From Arthrobacter zhaoxinii (GTDB taxonomy: Bacteria; Actinomycetota; Actinomycetes; Actinomycetales; Micrococcaceae), in contig NZ_CP104275.1 of the NCBI RefSeq assembly GCF_025244925.1, positions 1,054,001-1,118,000 on the forward strand: a DNA stretch of 64,000 bases, in the 5' to 3' direction. The notes beneath the pieces are model-generated. The model was given only the letters and a program-made list of their open reading frames with translations. It made no database searches and had not been told where the DNA came from. The translations under genes were made by a program, and so were the position numbers. Positions 17,847 to 28,850 of this stretch are shown piece after piece (the first letter of the stretch is position 1; each line of letters starts with the position of its first letter).

Positions 17847-18299
17847 GTGTCTGAACAGTTGGCGGGTCTGGAATTGGTTTTGAGACGGACCGAATTGGAG
17901 ACGGCGTTGGCGCGCGAGGTGGACGGGAGCGTCCCGGCGGGCTGGCGGTCGCTCAGGTTGGAGGGGCGCTCGGCTGGCACCGTGTCGGAGGTCCAGCTCT
18001 TCTTTGACCGGAACGGCACGACGAAGGGGGCCGAACCTTCGGATGACACGCTCGACCTCATCCGAGAGTTGCGCAAGCTTATGTATCGCCTGTCCTACGG
18101 CACCTGGTTCTCCCTGACCATGAAGATCGATGACCAGGGCCACGCGGAGACGCATTACAACTACGACGAGGAATCGGACTGGAGTTTCCCGCTGGATGAC
18201 GAATCCTACGTAGAGGACCAGCAGAGGTTCCCGCGGGAACCGGAGCACATTCCCGCGTGGCTGGCTCCGAAGCTCGGGCTTGGCAGCCATGGTTCGTGA
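17847..18299 (+). CDS. YezG-like immunity protein, copy B
   Basis: 150 residues from a GTG preceded by GAGGGGGGT. It is a clear paralog of the gene just upstream (70-base gap), with the same length and order of motifs and long stretches of near-identical DNA at the 3' end (for example around 18218-18279). The middle of the protein, about residues 25-60, is the least similar part. In immunity families this usually reflects recognition of different toxin variants. Its last bases overlap the start of the next small gene, so A, B and that gene probably form one transcript. Confidence 0.7.
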   Translation: MSEQLAGLELVLRRTELETALAREVDGSVPAGWRSLRLEGRSAGTVSEVQLFFDRNGTTKGAEPSDDTLDLIRELRKLMYRLSYGTWFSLTMKIDDQGHAETHYNYDEESDWSFPLDDESYVEDQQRFPREPEHIPAWLAPKLGLGSHGS

Positions 18300-18783
18300 T
18301 GACGAGCAGGGAACATCCCTGCCGGCCAAAAACCGTCCGACGGAGACCTTCCCGAATGGGATGCGGATCCCGCAGTACTACGGGGTATGGCGGGGTGAAT
18401 GGTTCTCCGCCGTACTCACTCGGGAAACTGCGACACTCGCGTCATATGGCCTTGAGCCGCCGGGCTCGGAGTGGTCCCCCTCGCGGCAGACGGATGAATC
18501 CGGTCATCCCTGGTACTGGATGCTGGAGGTGCCGAGGGAAGCGCTTGACCGCTTGGTTGATGTTCGCGTGACCGCGACCTGGCGCGGATTTGACTGCTAC
18601 CTGGGTGGATACAACAACGGCATCGTTCATGCCCGAGTAGGCGGCAACGGGAATCAGACGGCAAGGATTATGCGGGGAGAAATTCCCGAGATTGTCCAGA
18701 TGGATCGGATTGAGTATGTGGGCACCTTCCGCTGGGAAGACCTGGAGGACATCAGGATGGAAGAAAAAGACCTCAAGAAGTAG
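18289..18783 (+). CDS. Small protein of unknown family, copy 1
   Basis: 164 residues; the ATG lies 11 bases inside the end of YezG-like copy B, so it is translationally coupled. I do not recognise the family. Visible features are NGMRIPQYYGVWRGEWFSA (about 25-43), SRQTDESGHPWYW, a helix REALDRLVDVRV, LGGYNNGIVHARV and the end EYVGTFRWEDLEDIRMEEKDLKK. It is a soluble acidic protein without signal or membrane segment. A second copy at 19835 is nearly identical over most of its length. Size, duplication and coupling to YezG-like genes suggest an immunity or antitoxin role, which is inference only. Confidence 0.75.
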   Translation: MVRDDEQGTSLPAKNRPTETFPNGMRIPQYYGVWRGEWFSAVLTRETATLASYGLEPPGSEWSPSRQTDESGHPWYWMLEVPREALDRLVDVRVTATWRGFDCYLGGYNNGIVHARVGGNGNQTARIMRGEIPEIVQMDRIEYVGTFRWEDLEDIRMEEKDLKK

Positions 18784-18833
18784 GACGCGTAAAGCACTTA
18801 TCGCTGCCCAAGGGCTGCGGAAAGCAGGAAACT

Positions 18834-19712
18834 TTGATTTTTCAGAAGCCGCTAAGCCCGGCCCATGTGGGCCCGATGGTGGAGGGCAACCGCGACACGA
18901 TCGCCGGGTTTGTCCTGAACGCCGCCGACCTCGCGCAGGTGAAGTCGCCGCGCGAGCTGTATGAGGTGCACGGCCTGGGCTTCGCCGGCTCGCCATGGGA
19001 CCCGGCCGCCGACTATCTCGACGTGCTGCGGTTCCAGGCGCCGCCGTCGGTCTACGTGCATTCGGCGACGGCGCCGGAGTTCGTGGACCGGCCGCCGTTC
19101 ACCGGTACCGGGTTTGCCCGCTGGGGCGGAGGCGTGGCGCCGGTGTGGTTCCTGGATGAGTGCCGGATCCCGCCGCGTGCACAGCTGTGGCGGATCCGGG
19201 AGGGCCAGCAGGATCAGTTGCTGGCGATGTACATCGACGCAGCTTCTGGCTGGGGCATCCTCGAGGGTTCCGGTATCTCCAGTCCTGCGCACACGGTGCC
19301 GCAGACGGTGATCGGTTGGGTGGCGGTATGGGACGGCTTCCAGTTCCCGGCCGACGTGGTGGGTGACAAGGCGGTGCTGGCTGCGGCGTCGGAGCCGCCC
19401 GCTGAGATCACCGGGTTCCGGCGGACGATGCGCGGATGCTGGAGCCGGGAGGTGCCAGTTTCGGAATTGGATGACCTGTTCGAGGTCAATGCGGTGTGCC
19501 GTTGGCAGGGGCATCCGTTCCGGATTACGGATGTGGCGCACGACGGCGGTGCCCGCATCTTCCGACTGTTCTACACCGGGCACAACGCGGATATTGCGGA
19601 GTCGCTGGGCTTGAACAAGGGCGATGCCGGCGTGTACTGGACCGTTCAGCCGGAGTCCGCGGTGACGGGGGTCGAGATGTTCCAGAACCGGCTCAAGTCC
19701 GCCGCGCGCTAG
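18834..19712 (+). CDS. Unknown two-part protein in the immunity-type patch
   Basis: About 292 residues if the TTG at 18834 (AGGAA just upstream) is used; GTG 18867 and ATG 18876 are alternatives. I do not recognise it. The N-terminal two thirds contain LYEVHGLGFAGSPWDP, a proline- and aromatic-rich stretch around residues 65-95, WGGGVAPVWFLDECRIP and AQLWRIREG. The C-terminal third, from about residue 195, has RTMRGCWSREVPVSELDDLF, CRWQGHPFRITDV and GHNADIAESLGL. It is soluble with no signal peptide. A toxin-like or sensor role is possible, but no catalytic motif is evident. Confidence 0.65.
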   Translation: MIFQKPLSPAHVGPMVEGNRDTIAGFVLNAADLAQVKSPRELYEVHGLGFAGSPWDPAADYLDVLRFQAPPSVYVHSATAPEFVDRPPFTGTGFARWGGGVAPVWFLDECRIPPRAQLWRIREGQQDQLLAMYIDAASGWGILEGSGISSPAHTVPQTVIGWVAVWDGFQFPADVVGDKAVLAAASEPPAEITGFRRTMRGCWSREVPVSELDDLFEVNAVCRWQGHPFRITDVAHDGGARIFRLFYTGHNADIAESLGLNKGDAGVYWTVQPESAVTGVEMFQNRLKSAAR

Positions 19713-19834
19713 GAGCGGTCGGCCCCGCCGCTCGTGCTGCGGAGGGAGGGCTGGAACGGATTAGGCTTCGAAATGGCGCGACGCAAAGATGTTGTTGCCT
19801 GAGCTCACATTCATATCGCAGGGGGATAACGGAC

Positions 19835-20359
19835 ATGACTGGTTATATGGGCTCGGCCCCACCGTCGCCGGAGGGGGACCGGTCGGCGACATCCTGCCCG
19901 GTCAGGAACCGTCCGGCGGAGACCTTCCCGAATGGGATGCGGATCCCGCGCTATTACGGGGTGTGGCGGGGTGAATGGTTCTCCGCCAAACTCAGGCGGG
20001 AGACTGCAACGCTCATCTCATTTGACCTTGAGCCACCGAGCGCGGAGTGGTCTCGCTCGCGGCAGACGGATGAATCAGGTCATCCCTGGTACTGGAAGCT
20101 GGAGGTGCTGAGGGAGGCGCTTGACCGTCTGGTTGATGTTCGCGTGACCGCGATATGGCGCGGAATTGAATGCAACTTGGGTGGATACAATAACGGCATC
20201 GTTCACGCCCGCGTTAGGACAAACCCGGAGCAGGAGGCGAAGGTCAGGCGGGGAGAGATCCCCGAGATCGTCATGGCCGACCGGACTGAATATGTCGGGA
20301 CCTTCCGCTGGGAGGACCTGGAGGACATCCGGATGGAAGAAAAAGACCTAAAGAAGTAG
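19835..20359 (+). CDS. Small protein of unknown family, copy 2
   Basis: 174 residues from an ATG with GGGGG nine bases upstream. It is a paralog of the protein at 18289: the two are nearly identical from NRP-ETFPNGMRIP to the end (EYVGTFRWEDLEDIRMEEKDLKK), with scattered differences concentrated in the middle. The N-terminal 20 residues differ. Similarity continues a little past the stop codons (compare about 18784-18815 with 20360-20392), so the duplicated DNA unit was larger than the gene. Unlike copy 1 it is not overlapped by an upstream gene and has its own 120-base leader. Confidence 0.75.
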   Translation: MTGYMGSAPPSPEGDRSATSCPVRNRPAETFPNGMRIPRYYGVWRGEWFSAKLRRETATLISFDLEPPSAEWSRSRQTDESGHPWYWKLEVLREALDRLVDVRVTAIWRGIECNLGGYNNGIVHARVRTNPEQEAKVRRGEIPEIVMADRTEYVGTFRWEDLEDIRMEEKDLKK

Positions 20360-20405
20360 AAAGCTTTCATCGCTGTCTGGGGGCAATTCAGATCTTCGAA
20401 AAATG

Positions 20406-20423
20406 GTTGTTCCTTAGAACAAC
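20406..20423 (+). promoter_or_regulatory. Candidate operator GTTGTTC-CTTA-GAACAAC
   Basis: Perfect 7-bp inverted arms with a 4-base centre lie 27 bases upstream of a TATATT box (20451-20456), which in turn is eight bases before the ATG at 20465. The position suits a transcriptional operator. A short RNA hairpin is the alternative. Confidence 0.4.
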
Positions 20424-20450
20424 GGATTCCGAGACAAACGGTGCCGGCGG

Positions 20451-20456
20451 TATATT
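20451..20456 (+). promoter_or_regulatory. Putative -10 box TATATT
   Basis: TATATT lies eight bases before the ATG at 20465 and is unusually AT-rich for this genome. Together with the inverted repeat at 20406 it indicates that the broken gene downstream once had, or still has, its own promoter. Confidence 0.45.
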
Positions 20457-20464
20457 CTCTGGCT

Positions 20465-20931
20465 ATGTGGAGTTCCAGCGGGATGAAGTTGACCGGTTCG
20501 TACGGTACGTGGAACGGGCAGGAAGTTGAACTGGATTCAACGACGCCATCCGACGGGACACTTCTGCTTATTCAGCATGGTGGAGACCGCCCGGATGCAA
20601 GTTGGATGACTATCGACCTGGGGAACGTGTACCCCATTCCCGGTATCAGGCACTGCTTCGGGTTCCTGCGGAGGAGGTCTCAGACATCCATGCCGTGCGG
20701 ACCACCGGGGAAATCAGCCCTTGGAACCAGGTGCAGATCCTTGCAGAGAATCCAGAAGGAAAATTCGCTGTCGTTACCGGTTCCGATAAACAGCGGCTGG
20801 TGGACAGTTACGGGTTTTCCACATTTTCCGGCGAGCCGGTACACCGCTCGCATGTTTTCGGATGGCTGCCAGAGGAAATGGTCCACAACATCGAATCCGT
20901 CGTGCGCTGGCGTAAGGACGACGCGTCATGA
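20465..20931 (+). pseudogene. Frameshifted small gene, possibly a third member of the unknown family
   Basis: The protein starts at ATG 20465 (SGMKLTGSYGTWNGQE) and reads to about 20605. There the sensible continuation (DDYRPGERVPHSRYQALLRVP onward) is in the next frame and runs to the stop at 20929-20931. One missing base in the run at 20603-20606 (TGGAT for an expected TGGGAT) would restore a single protein of about 155 residues. The YGxWxG start, a central V-P-x-E and a late W-x-x-E-(E/D)-(M/L) pattern resemble the proteins at 18289 and 19835, only distantly. It is either a true pseudogene or a sequencing error. Confidence 0.6.
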
Positions 20932-21041
20932 GTCGACCCGGGGATGCGGGACGCGGGCGGTCCCGACGCCGGCCCTGACATCCGTCGTCGCCCGTTTCGC
21001 ATAACTCCCGCTGGCGGACACTATGGGGCAAGATTGGTTAG

Positions 21042-24082
<3,041 letters not shown>

Positions 24083-24096
24083 CTGTGGCTGGACGC

Positions 24097-24102
24097 TAGT
24101 CT
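24097..24102 (+). promoter_or_regulatory. -10 box TAGTCT (leaderless arrangement)
   Basis: TAGTCT ends six bases before the ATG at 24109 of the phosphotransferase-like gene, the spacing expected for a leaderless transcript. Confidence 0.5.
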
Positions 24103-24108
24103 GCTGGG

Positions 24109-24972
24109 ATGGAAACCTGGCATCGGAACCGGCTGAGTGCGCGGCAAGCTGAACTTGTCGAGGCTTGGCTGCCGGGGGTACGTCTCGTTGCCGATCTCTC
24201 CTGGAACCTTCTGGATACCGCGGTCCTTGAAGTTGCCGACGCAGCCGAAAGGCAGCGCAGATACGTCGTCAAAGCTGCCGGGCCCTCCAACCACCACATA
24301 GGACGTGAGATAGACGCGCACGAGTCATGGATCAGCGTCTGGTCCCGGCAAAACCGTGCGCCCAAACTCGTCCACGCGGACCGTTCCGAGAACATCTTGG
24401 TCACGGAGTATCTGGAAGGGTCCCTCGTGGAGGGAACCGAAGCTGAATATGACCCGGGCACCTATCAGCAGGCCGGCTGTCTTTTGCGGATATTCCATGA
24501 GCAAAGCGCGCGCACTGACGCGGACTATGAGTCACGGGCCACTGCCAAAGCGTTGTTGTGGCTGGAGAGGCCTCACCGCATTTCCGAATCCCACGTTGCC
24601 CGGGTTAGGGCCATCCTCGACGGCTACCGGCCCAAGCCGGTGGTTCTCGTTCCAACCCATGGCGACTGGCAACCCCGCAACTGGCTCATGGATGGCAGCG
24701 AGCTGAGGGTCATCGATTTTGGTCGGTACGATTTCAGGCCGGCCCTGACCGATCTTTGCCGTCTGGCTGCGCAGCAATGGAGGCCTCGCAGTTATCTGGA
24801 GGCTGCCTTCTTCGAGGGGTATGGAACTGACTTCAGGGACACTGAACTCTGGAATGTGGCGCTGCTGCGCGAAGCTGTCTCCACCGCTGCGTGGGCTTAC
24901 CAAGTCGGCGACCCTAAGTTTGAGGAACAAGGCCACCGGATGCTTAGGGATGCGTTGGGCAACTTCGCGTAG
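24109..24972 (+). CDS. Aminoglycoside-phosphotransferase-like (APH fold) protein
   Basis: 287 residues with the protein-kinase-like fold of the APH/choline kinase group. The catalytic loop is THGDWQPRNWL (Asp and Asn as in HGDxxxxN) and the metal-binding motif is VIDFGRYDF. The YVVKAAG lysine near residue 55 is the probable ATP contact. Family members phosphorylate small molecules, including antibiotics, sugars or amines. Nothing in the neighbourhood points to a substrate, so calling it a resistance gene would be unsupported. Confidence 0.85.
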   Translation: METWHRNRLSARQAELVEAWLPGVRLVADLSWNLLDTAVLEVADAAERQRRYVVKAAGPSNHHIGREIDAHESWISVWSRQNRAPKLVHADRSENILVTEYLEGSLVEGTEAEYDPGTYQQAGCLLRIFHEQSARTDADYESRATAKALLWLERPHRISESHVARVRAILDGYRPKPVVLVPTHGDWQPRNWLMDGSELRVIDFGRYDFRPALTDLCRLAAQQWRPRSYLEAAFFEGYGTDFRDTELWNVALLREAVSTAAWAYQVGDPKFEEQGHRMLRDALGNFA

Positions 24973-25141
24973 GTTGCGGCTGCCGGGTATCGGGCCTAAA
25001 GCGTTTTCCGTGCGCCGCCAGCGGCTTGCTTTGCGGGTAGGTAGTTGCGTTCAAAAGACGGGTATTTTCGGTTTCTTCGAGGGGCTGTTTTGGGGCTGTT
25101 TTTGGGCCGGAAATGTCAGTGCCGGATGAAATCCTGAGGGT
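24973..25141. other. Gap before the DUF222/HNH gene
   Basis: 169 bases including repeated GGGGCTGTTTT-type stretches (25083-25105). I find no terminator or RNA gene here. The ATG at 25142 has only a weak GAGGG directly upstream. Confidence 0.35.
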
Positions 25142-26875
25142 ATGGATCAGCTCGGGAAAACCGGACGGACAACCGAAGAGCAGTGCAGTGAAGACCAGCA
25201 GTCGGAGGGGCAAGCTGGTCAAGCGGATGCGCCCAGTGCGGCCTGCACTTTGTCGGTGTACCGGGCGGAATTGGCTGCTGGGCCTGTCGGGACTGCTGGC
25301 GCTAGTGCCGGCACTTCCACTGCGGAGAACGGGGCCGGACCGGGCGCCCAGTCAGCCGAGAATCCCGTTCCCGATACCGAGTCTGGCCATGCCGACCCCT
25401 CCGCCGCCGAGCCCTCCGATCCCGAAGCTCCCGCCGCCCCCGATTCCGAAGCCGATAGGTCTGCCTCCGATTTCCCAGACGGTTTCACCGGGACATTGGC
25501 CGTGCAGAACCTTGAAGCCTTCGACGAGCAGACGGTCGGCGAAGCCCTGTCCCGGGTGTCACACCTGATGTCCTGGGGGCAGGCGCTGCATGCCCGTCTG
25601 ATCAACCGCATGGGGGAGCTCTTCCGGGACGACAGGTATACCCCTTCCGATCGGATCGAAGCGGGGCTGGCGTTCAGCCTGGCAGCTTCCGAATGCGCGG
25701 CCATATTGAATGTTCCGCAGGTCACCGGTCAGCGGCTCCTCAGCGAAGCGACGAGTCTATGCACTTCCCATACGGCAACTCTGACCGGGCTGGAAGAAGG
25801 TCGCCTTTCCTACCAGCATGCCCAAGTAATACTGGATCAGTGCCAAAACGTTCCAACCGGGGCACTCCCGGAATTCGAGGCGGACCTGCTGGCAGCAGCG
25901 GAGGGCCAGACCCGGTCCCAGTTCTCCGCCCGGGCGCGCCGGCTGCGCGAGAAACGCTATCCGGACACCATCAGCAAACGGCATCTGACCGCGTTCGAGC
26001 AGCGCAAAGTCATTCTGGACCGGGAGGAGGACGGCATGTCCTGCCTGTCGGCTTACCTGCGGGCTGCGGAAGCGCAGCAGATTTACACCGCTCTCAGCAC
26101 TGCGGCGCGGGGTGAGCAGGCTGGAGGCGACTCCCGGTCCACGGATCAGTTGCGTGCCGATATTCTGGCTCAGCTGCTGATGGGCAGCAGTCGGGGACTT
26201 TTTACCGCGACCACAGACCAGGCCGGAGCCCCAGATGAGGCCGAAACCGGCTCTGGAGGCGGCTCGGAAAGTGCTCCCGAGCGCCACGCCGGACCAGACG
26301 AGGGGATCGTCCCACGGGCGGAAATCATGGTGCTGATCAACGCCGAAACTCTCTTCGGAGCCGACGACCAGCCGGCCGAACTGCACGGCTACGGGCCCAT
26401 CAGTGCAGAGGCGGCCCGCAGGCTGGCCCGCAACGCCGCCGGATGGACCAGCCTGGCCCAGGACCCGCAGACCGGAGAAATCCTGGGCGTGGGGCGGCGG
26501 CGAAAGGTCCCGGCCGGGCTAAGACGCTGGCTCCGGGCACGGGACGGAACCTGCAGGTTCCCCGGCTGCAGGGTCAGCACCGCAAATTCGGACGTCGACC
26601 ACACCGTCGACTGGGCGCAGGGCGGCCCTACGGATCACGGAAACCTGGAGCATCTGTGCCGTCGTCACCACAGGTTCAAGACCTTGGGATATTGGAAGGC
26701 CTGCCAACCCGTGCCCGGCTTGATCGAGTGGACCTCACCGACCGGACGGGTCTACCGGACCGAGCCCTTCTTGGAAATGAACCTGCCGGGTCCGGCATTG
26801 GATCGGAGCGGACCTCCCAGACCGAAGGATTCAGGGCAGGACGATTCTCGGCAGGAACAGGCACCGCCATTCTGA
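25142..26875 (+). CDS. DUF222 / HNH endonuclease protein
   Basis: 577 residues. Residues about 40-115 are an Ala/Pro/Glu/Ser-rich linker. Residues about 120-400 form the DUF222 helical domain, and the C terminus (about 455-540) is an HNH nuclease with two zinc cysteines (CRFPGC), DVDHTVDWAQGG as the first H, N in DHGNLEHLC and RRHHRFKT as the last H. These 13E12-repeat-type proteins are numerous in Arthrobacter, Mycobacterium and relatives and may be mobile or defence-related; their targets are unknown. No flanking repeats or integrase are visible, so I do not call it a mobile element. Confidence 0.88.
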   Translation: MDQLGKTGRTTEEQCSEDQQSEGQAGQADAPSAACTLSVYRAELAAGPVGTAGASAGTSTAENGAGPGAQSAENPVPDTESGHADPSAAEPSDPEAPAAPDSEADRSASDFPDGFTGTLAVQNLEAFDEQTVGEALSRVSHLMSWGQALHARLINRMGELFRDDRYTPSDRIEAGLAFSLAASECAAILNVPQVTGQRLLSEATSLCTSHTATLTGLEEGRLSYQHAQVILDQCQNVPTGALPEFEADLLAAAEGQTRSQFSARARRLREKRYPDTISKRHLTAFEQRKVILDREEDGMSCLSAYLRAAEAQQIYTALSTAARGEQAGGDSRSTDQLRADILAQLLMGSSRGLFTATTDQAGAPDEAETGSGGGSESAPERHAGPDEGIVPRAEIMVLINAETLFGADDQPAELHGYGPISAEAARRLARNAAGWTSLAQDPQTGEILGVGRRRKVPAGLRRWLRARDGTCRFPGCRVSTANSDVDHTVDWAQGGPTDHGNLEHLCRRHHRFKTLGYWKACQPVPGLIEWTSPTGRVYRTEPFLEMNLPGPALDRSGPPRPKDSGQDDSRQEQAPPF

Positions 26876-26890
26876 GGCTCGTCTCCCGGG

Positions 26891-27640
26891 CTACCGCCGG
26901 GCAGCCACAATGATCTCCCGGCTCTCCGCTTCCACGAACGGGCCGCCCTCCCAGTCGCCGTACCAGTCCACATAAGTGAACCCGGCCCGATCCAGCAGAT
27001 CCTTCAGCACCTCCGCCCGCACAAACTTCAGCGTGCTGCGGCTGACGAACCGCTCGCCGTCGGACCGGAAGACGGTACGGTCCTCGAAGGTGACCAACGC
27101 GCCGTCGGGCTGGTCGTCCACCGAGATCAGCTCCCACTCCACCTCGAGCGTTCCCGCAGAAGATTCAGAGACCGACGGGCCGGCATTGCCGCTGTCCCAC
27201 TTCAGCCAGGCTTTCGCCGCAGGGTTCCGCGTCTCGAAATAGAAGGTTCCCCCTGGGGCCAGCCGGGACCGAACAGCTATCAGCGTTTCGAGGATCTCGG
27301 CCTCGGTAAGCAGGCACTGGAACGCATGCCCGGTCATCACCGCAGCATCAAACGGACCCGGAGGCAGATCTGCTGCGGTGCCCTGTACCCAGTCGACCAG
27401 CTCGCCGCCGTCGCGCGACCGCGCCGCCTCCAGCATGCCGGAGGCCGGATCGATGCCGGTCAACATGTGGCCCGCCAGCGCCAGGCGCACGGCGAAACTG
27501 CCGGTGCCGCATCCGACGTCGGCGATGCGGAGCGGTTCATCGCCGATCAGACCCGCGTAAAAGTCGGTGTCCCATTGCCCGGCATTGTCTTCGTCATAGA
27601 GAGCTACAAGCCGCGGCTCGTTGTAGACCGTGTCAACCAT
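26891..27640 (-). CDS. Class I SAM-dependent methyltransferase
   Basis: 249 residues from an ATG with GGGGGA upstream. The Rossmann-type methyltransferase core begins with LRIADVGCGTGSFAVRLA (motif I) and continues with LTGIDPASGMLEAAR (motif II, acidic residue binding the SAM ribose) and APGGTFYFETRNP (motif III region). The C-terminal beta-rich part has RTVFRSDGERFVSRSTLKFVRAEVL and ends with GDWEGGPFVEAESREIIVAARR. The substrate is unknown. It is convergent with the HNH gene (15 bases between stops) and divergent from the DksA-like gene. Confidence 0.85.
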   Translation of the reverse strand: MVDTVYNEPRLVALYDEDNAGQWDTDFYAGLIGDEPLRIADVGCGTGSFAVRLALAGHMLTGIDPASGMLEAARSRDGGELVDWVQGTAADLPPGPFDAAVMTGHAFQCLLTEAEILETLIAVRSRLAPGGTFYFETRNPAAKAWLKWDSGNAGPSVSESSAGTLEVEWELISVDDQPDGALVTFEDRTVFRSDGERFVSRSTLKFVRAEVLKDLLDRAGFTYVDWYGDWEGGPFVEAESREIIVAARR

Positions 27641-27791
27641 TATTCCCCCGGATCTCGGACAGTTGACCCGAATCCTACCGGTATTAAGCCCTGAGGAAAG
27701 GACCGCACCCGGAGGCCCTTTTCCCCGCTCCGGAGCCGGATAATTTATCCCGATGCATCCCGTGCAGCACCGACTCACAGGAGGAAAAGGC
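27641..27791. other. Divergent promoter region methyltransferase / DksA-like gene
   Basis: 151 bases that must hold both promoters. The GGGGGA and AGGAGGAAAAGG ribosome sites sit at its two ends. I see no convincing operator. Confidence 0.4.
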
Positions 27792-28178
27792 ATGCCTAAA
27801 AAAGCACCCACGGCCCCGCCGGAACTCGACGCCGCCTACTTTGCCCGCCTGATCGACGAACGGATGGAACACACCCGGGAGCAGATCACCACGCTGACCG
27901 CGGTGATCCGGGAAGTCACGCTGGCAGCCAAGGACATCCCGGCGGATGACGAACACGATCCCGAAGGAACCACCGTGTCCGTGGAGCGCGCCAACGAGGT
28001 AGCTCTGCTGGCCGCAGCGGAAGCATCACTGATCGAACTGATGGAGGCGCGGGAACGCCTGGCCACGGATGGCTACGGAATCTGCGAACGCTGCCAGAAT
28101 CCGATCCCGGCGGCACGGCTCGAAATCCGGCCGGAAACCCGCTTCTGCGTGGAGTGTGCAGCAGCCCGCCGACGGTAG
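27792..28178 (+). CDS. DksA/TraR-type C4 zinc-finger protein
   Basis: 128 residues from an ATG with an excellent AGGAGG site. A long helical region (about 10-92) that can form a coiled coil is followed by a C4 zinc finger, CERC (Cys98, Cys101) and CVEC (Cys119, Cys122), in the context YGICERCQNPIPAARLE. That arrangement defines the TraR/DksA family, whose members bind in the RNA polymerase secondary channel and modulate initiation. The coiled-coil tip does not obviously carry the DxxDxA motif of DksA, so the effect on polymerase is uncertain. Confidence 0.85.
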   Translation: MPKKAPTAPPELDAAYFARLIDERMEHTREQITTLTAVIREVTLAAKDIPADDEHDPEGTTVSVERANEVALLAAAEASLIELMEARERLATDGYGICERCQNPIPAARLEIRPETRFCVECAAARRR

Positions 28179-28248
28179 TTCAGCGACAGGAAGGGGTCAG
28201 AGGCTGTGCGCCGTCTCACCGCCGTCCGGAAACCCACCGGAGCGGGGA

Positions 28249-28254
28249 TAGAAT
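28249..28254 (+). promoter_or_regulatory. Putative -10 box TAGAAT
   Basis: TAGAAT lies about 40 bases upstream of the GNAT gene start at 28297, giving a leader that includes an AAGGA ribosome site near 28280. The -35 region is unclear. Confidence 0.4.
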
Positions 28255-28296
28255 CTACGTGCACTTCAACCATGACTTTAAGGATCCGTACCACGC

Positions 28297-28791
28297 ATGA
28301 GCATCACCATCCGGCTTGCCACCGAGGCTGACTTTGACGACATCCGCCGGATTACCCGTGAGGCTTACCTGCACGGCAATCACATTGAGGCCGACAATCC
28401 CTACGTCAAGGAACTGGAAAACGTCGAGGACCGGGCCAAGCACACCGAGCTGTGGGTCGCCGAGCTCGACGGCAAGGTGGCAGCTTCTGCCGCCATCACC
28501 TATGCCGGCCAGCCCTACACGGACATCGCCGTTGAAGGCGAACTCGAATTCCGGATGCTCGCCGTGGATCCGACCCTCCAGCGCGGGGGAGTGGGCCGCG
28601 CAATGGTTAACGCCATTGTTGATTACGCCCGGAACAAGGACGGCATCGAGGCGGTCAGCCTCACCAGCATGACCACCATGCTGAACGCCCATGCCCTCTA
28701 CCTGTCCTGCGGGTTTGAACGCGTTCCGGAGCGGGACTGGACCGTTCCCGGCGAGGACTACATTCTCTGGGTGTTCCGCAAGGCGGTCTAG
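28297..28791 (+). CDS. GNAT family N-acetyltransferase
   Basis: 164 residues, a single GNAT domain. The acetyl-CoA pyrophosphate loop is LAVDPTLQRGGVGRAMV (R/Q-x-x-G-x-G/A pattern), preceded by the beta-4 strand FRML. The C-terminal stretch LNAHALYLSCGFERVPERDW is typical of small-molecule or peptide acetyltransferases. No substrate is suggested by neighbours; a strong terminator follows, so it is probably monocistronic. Confidence 0.88.
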   Translation: MSITIRLATEADFDDIRRITREAYLHGNHIEADNPYVKELENVEDRAKHTELWVAELDGKVAASAAITYAGQPYTDIAVEGELEFRMLAVDPTLQRGGVGRAMVNAIVDYARNKDGIEAVSLTSMTTMLNAHALYLSCGFERVPERDWTVPGEDYILWVFRKAV

Positions 28792-28812
28792 TTCTCCATC
28801 AGTACGCGGCCC

Positions 28813-28850
28813 AAGCCGTCCCGGTGCCCGACGGCGCCGGGACGGCTTTT
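28813..28850 (+). terminator. Intrinsic terminator after the GNAT gene
   Basis: A 12-bp stem (28813-28824 with 28837-28848) ends in a short T run (TTTT at 28847-28850). It starts 22 bases after the stop. Confidence 0.8.

Noticed and set aside
24109..24972. Antibiotic resistance gene
   Set aside because: The APH fold alone does not show the substrate, and there is no mobile-element or resistance context.
25142..26875. Homing intron or mobile element from the HNH gene
   Set aside because: No flanking repeats, splice signals or split host gene; it is a typical DUF222/HNH gene.
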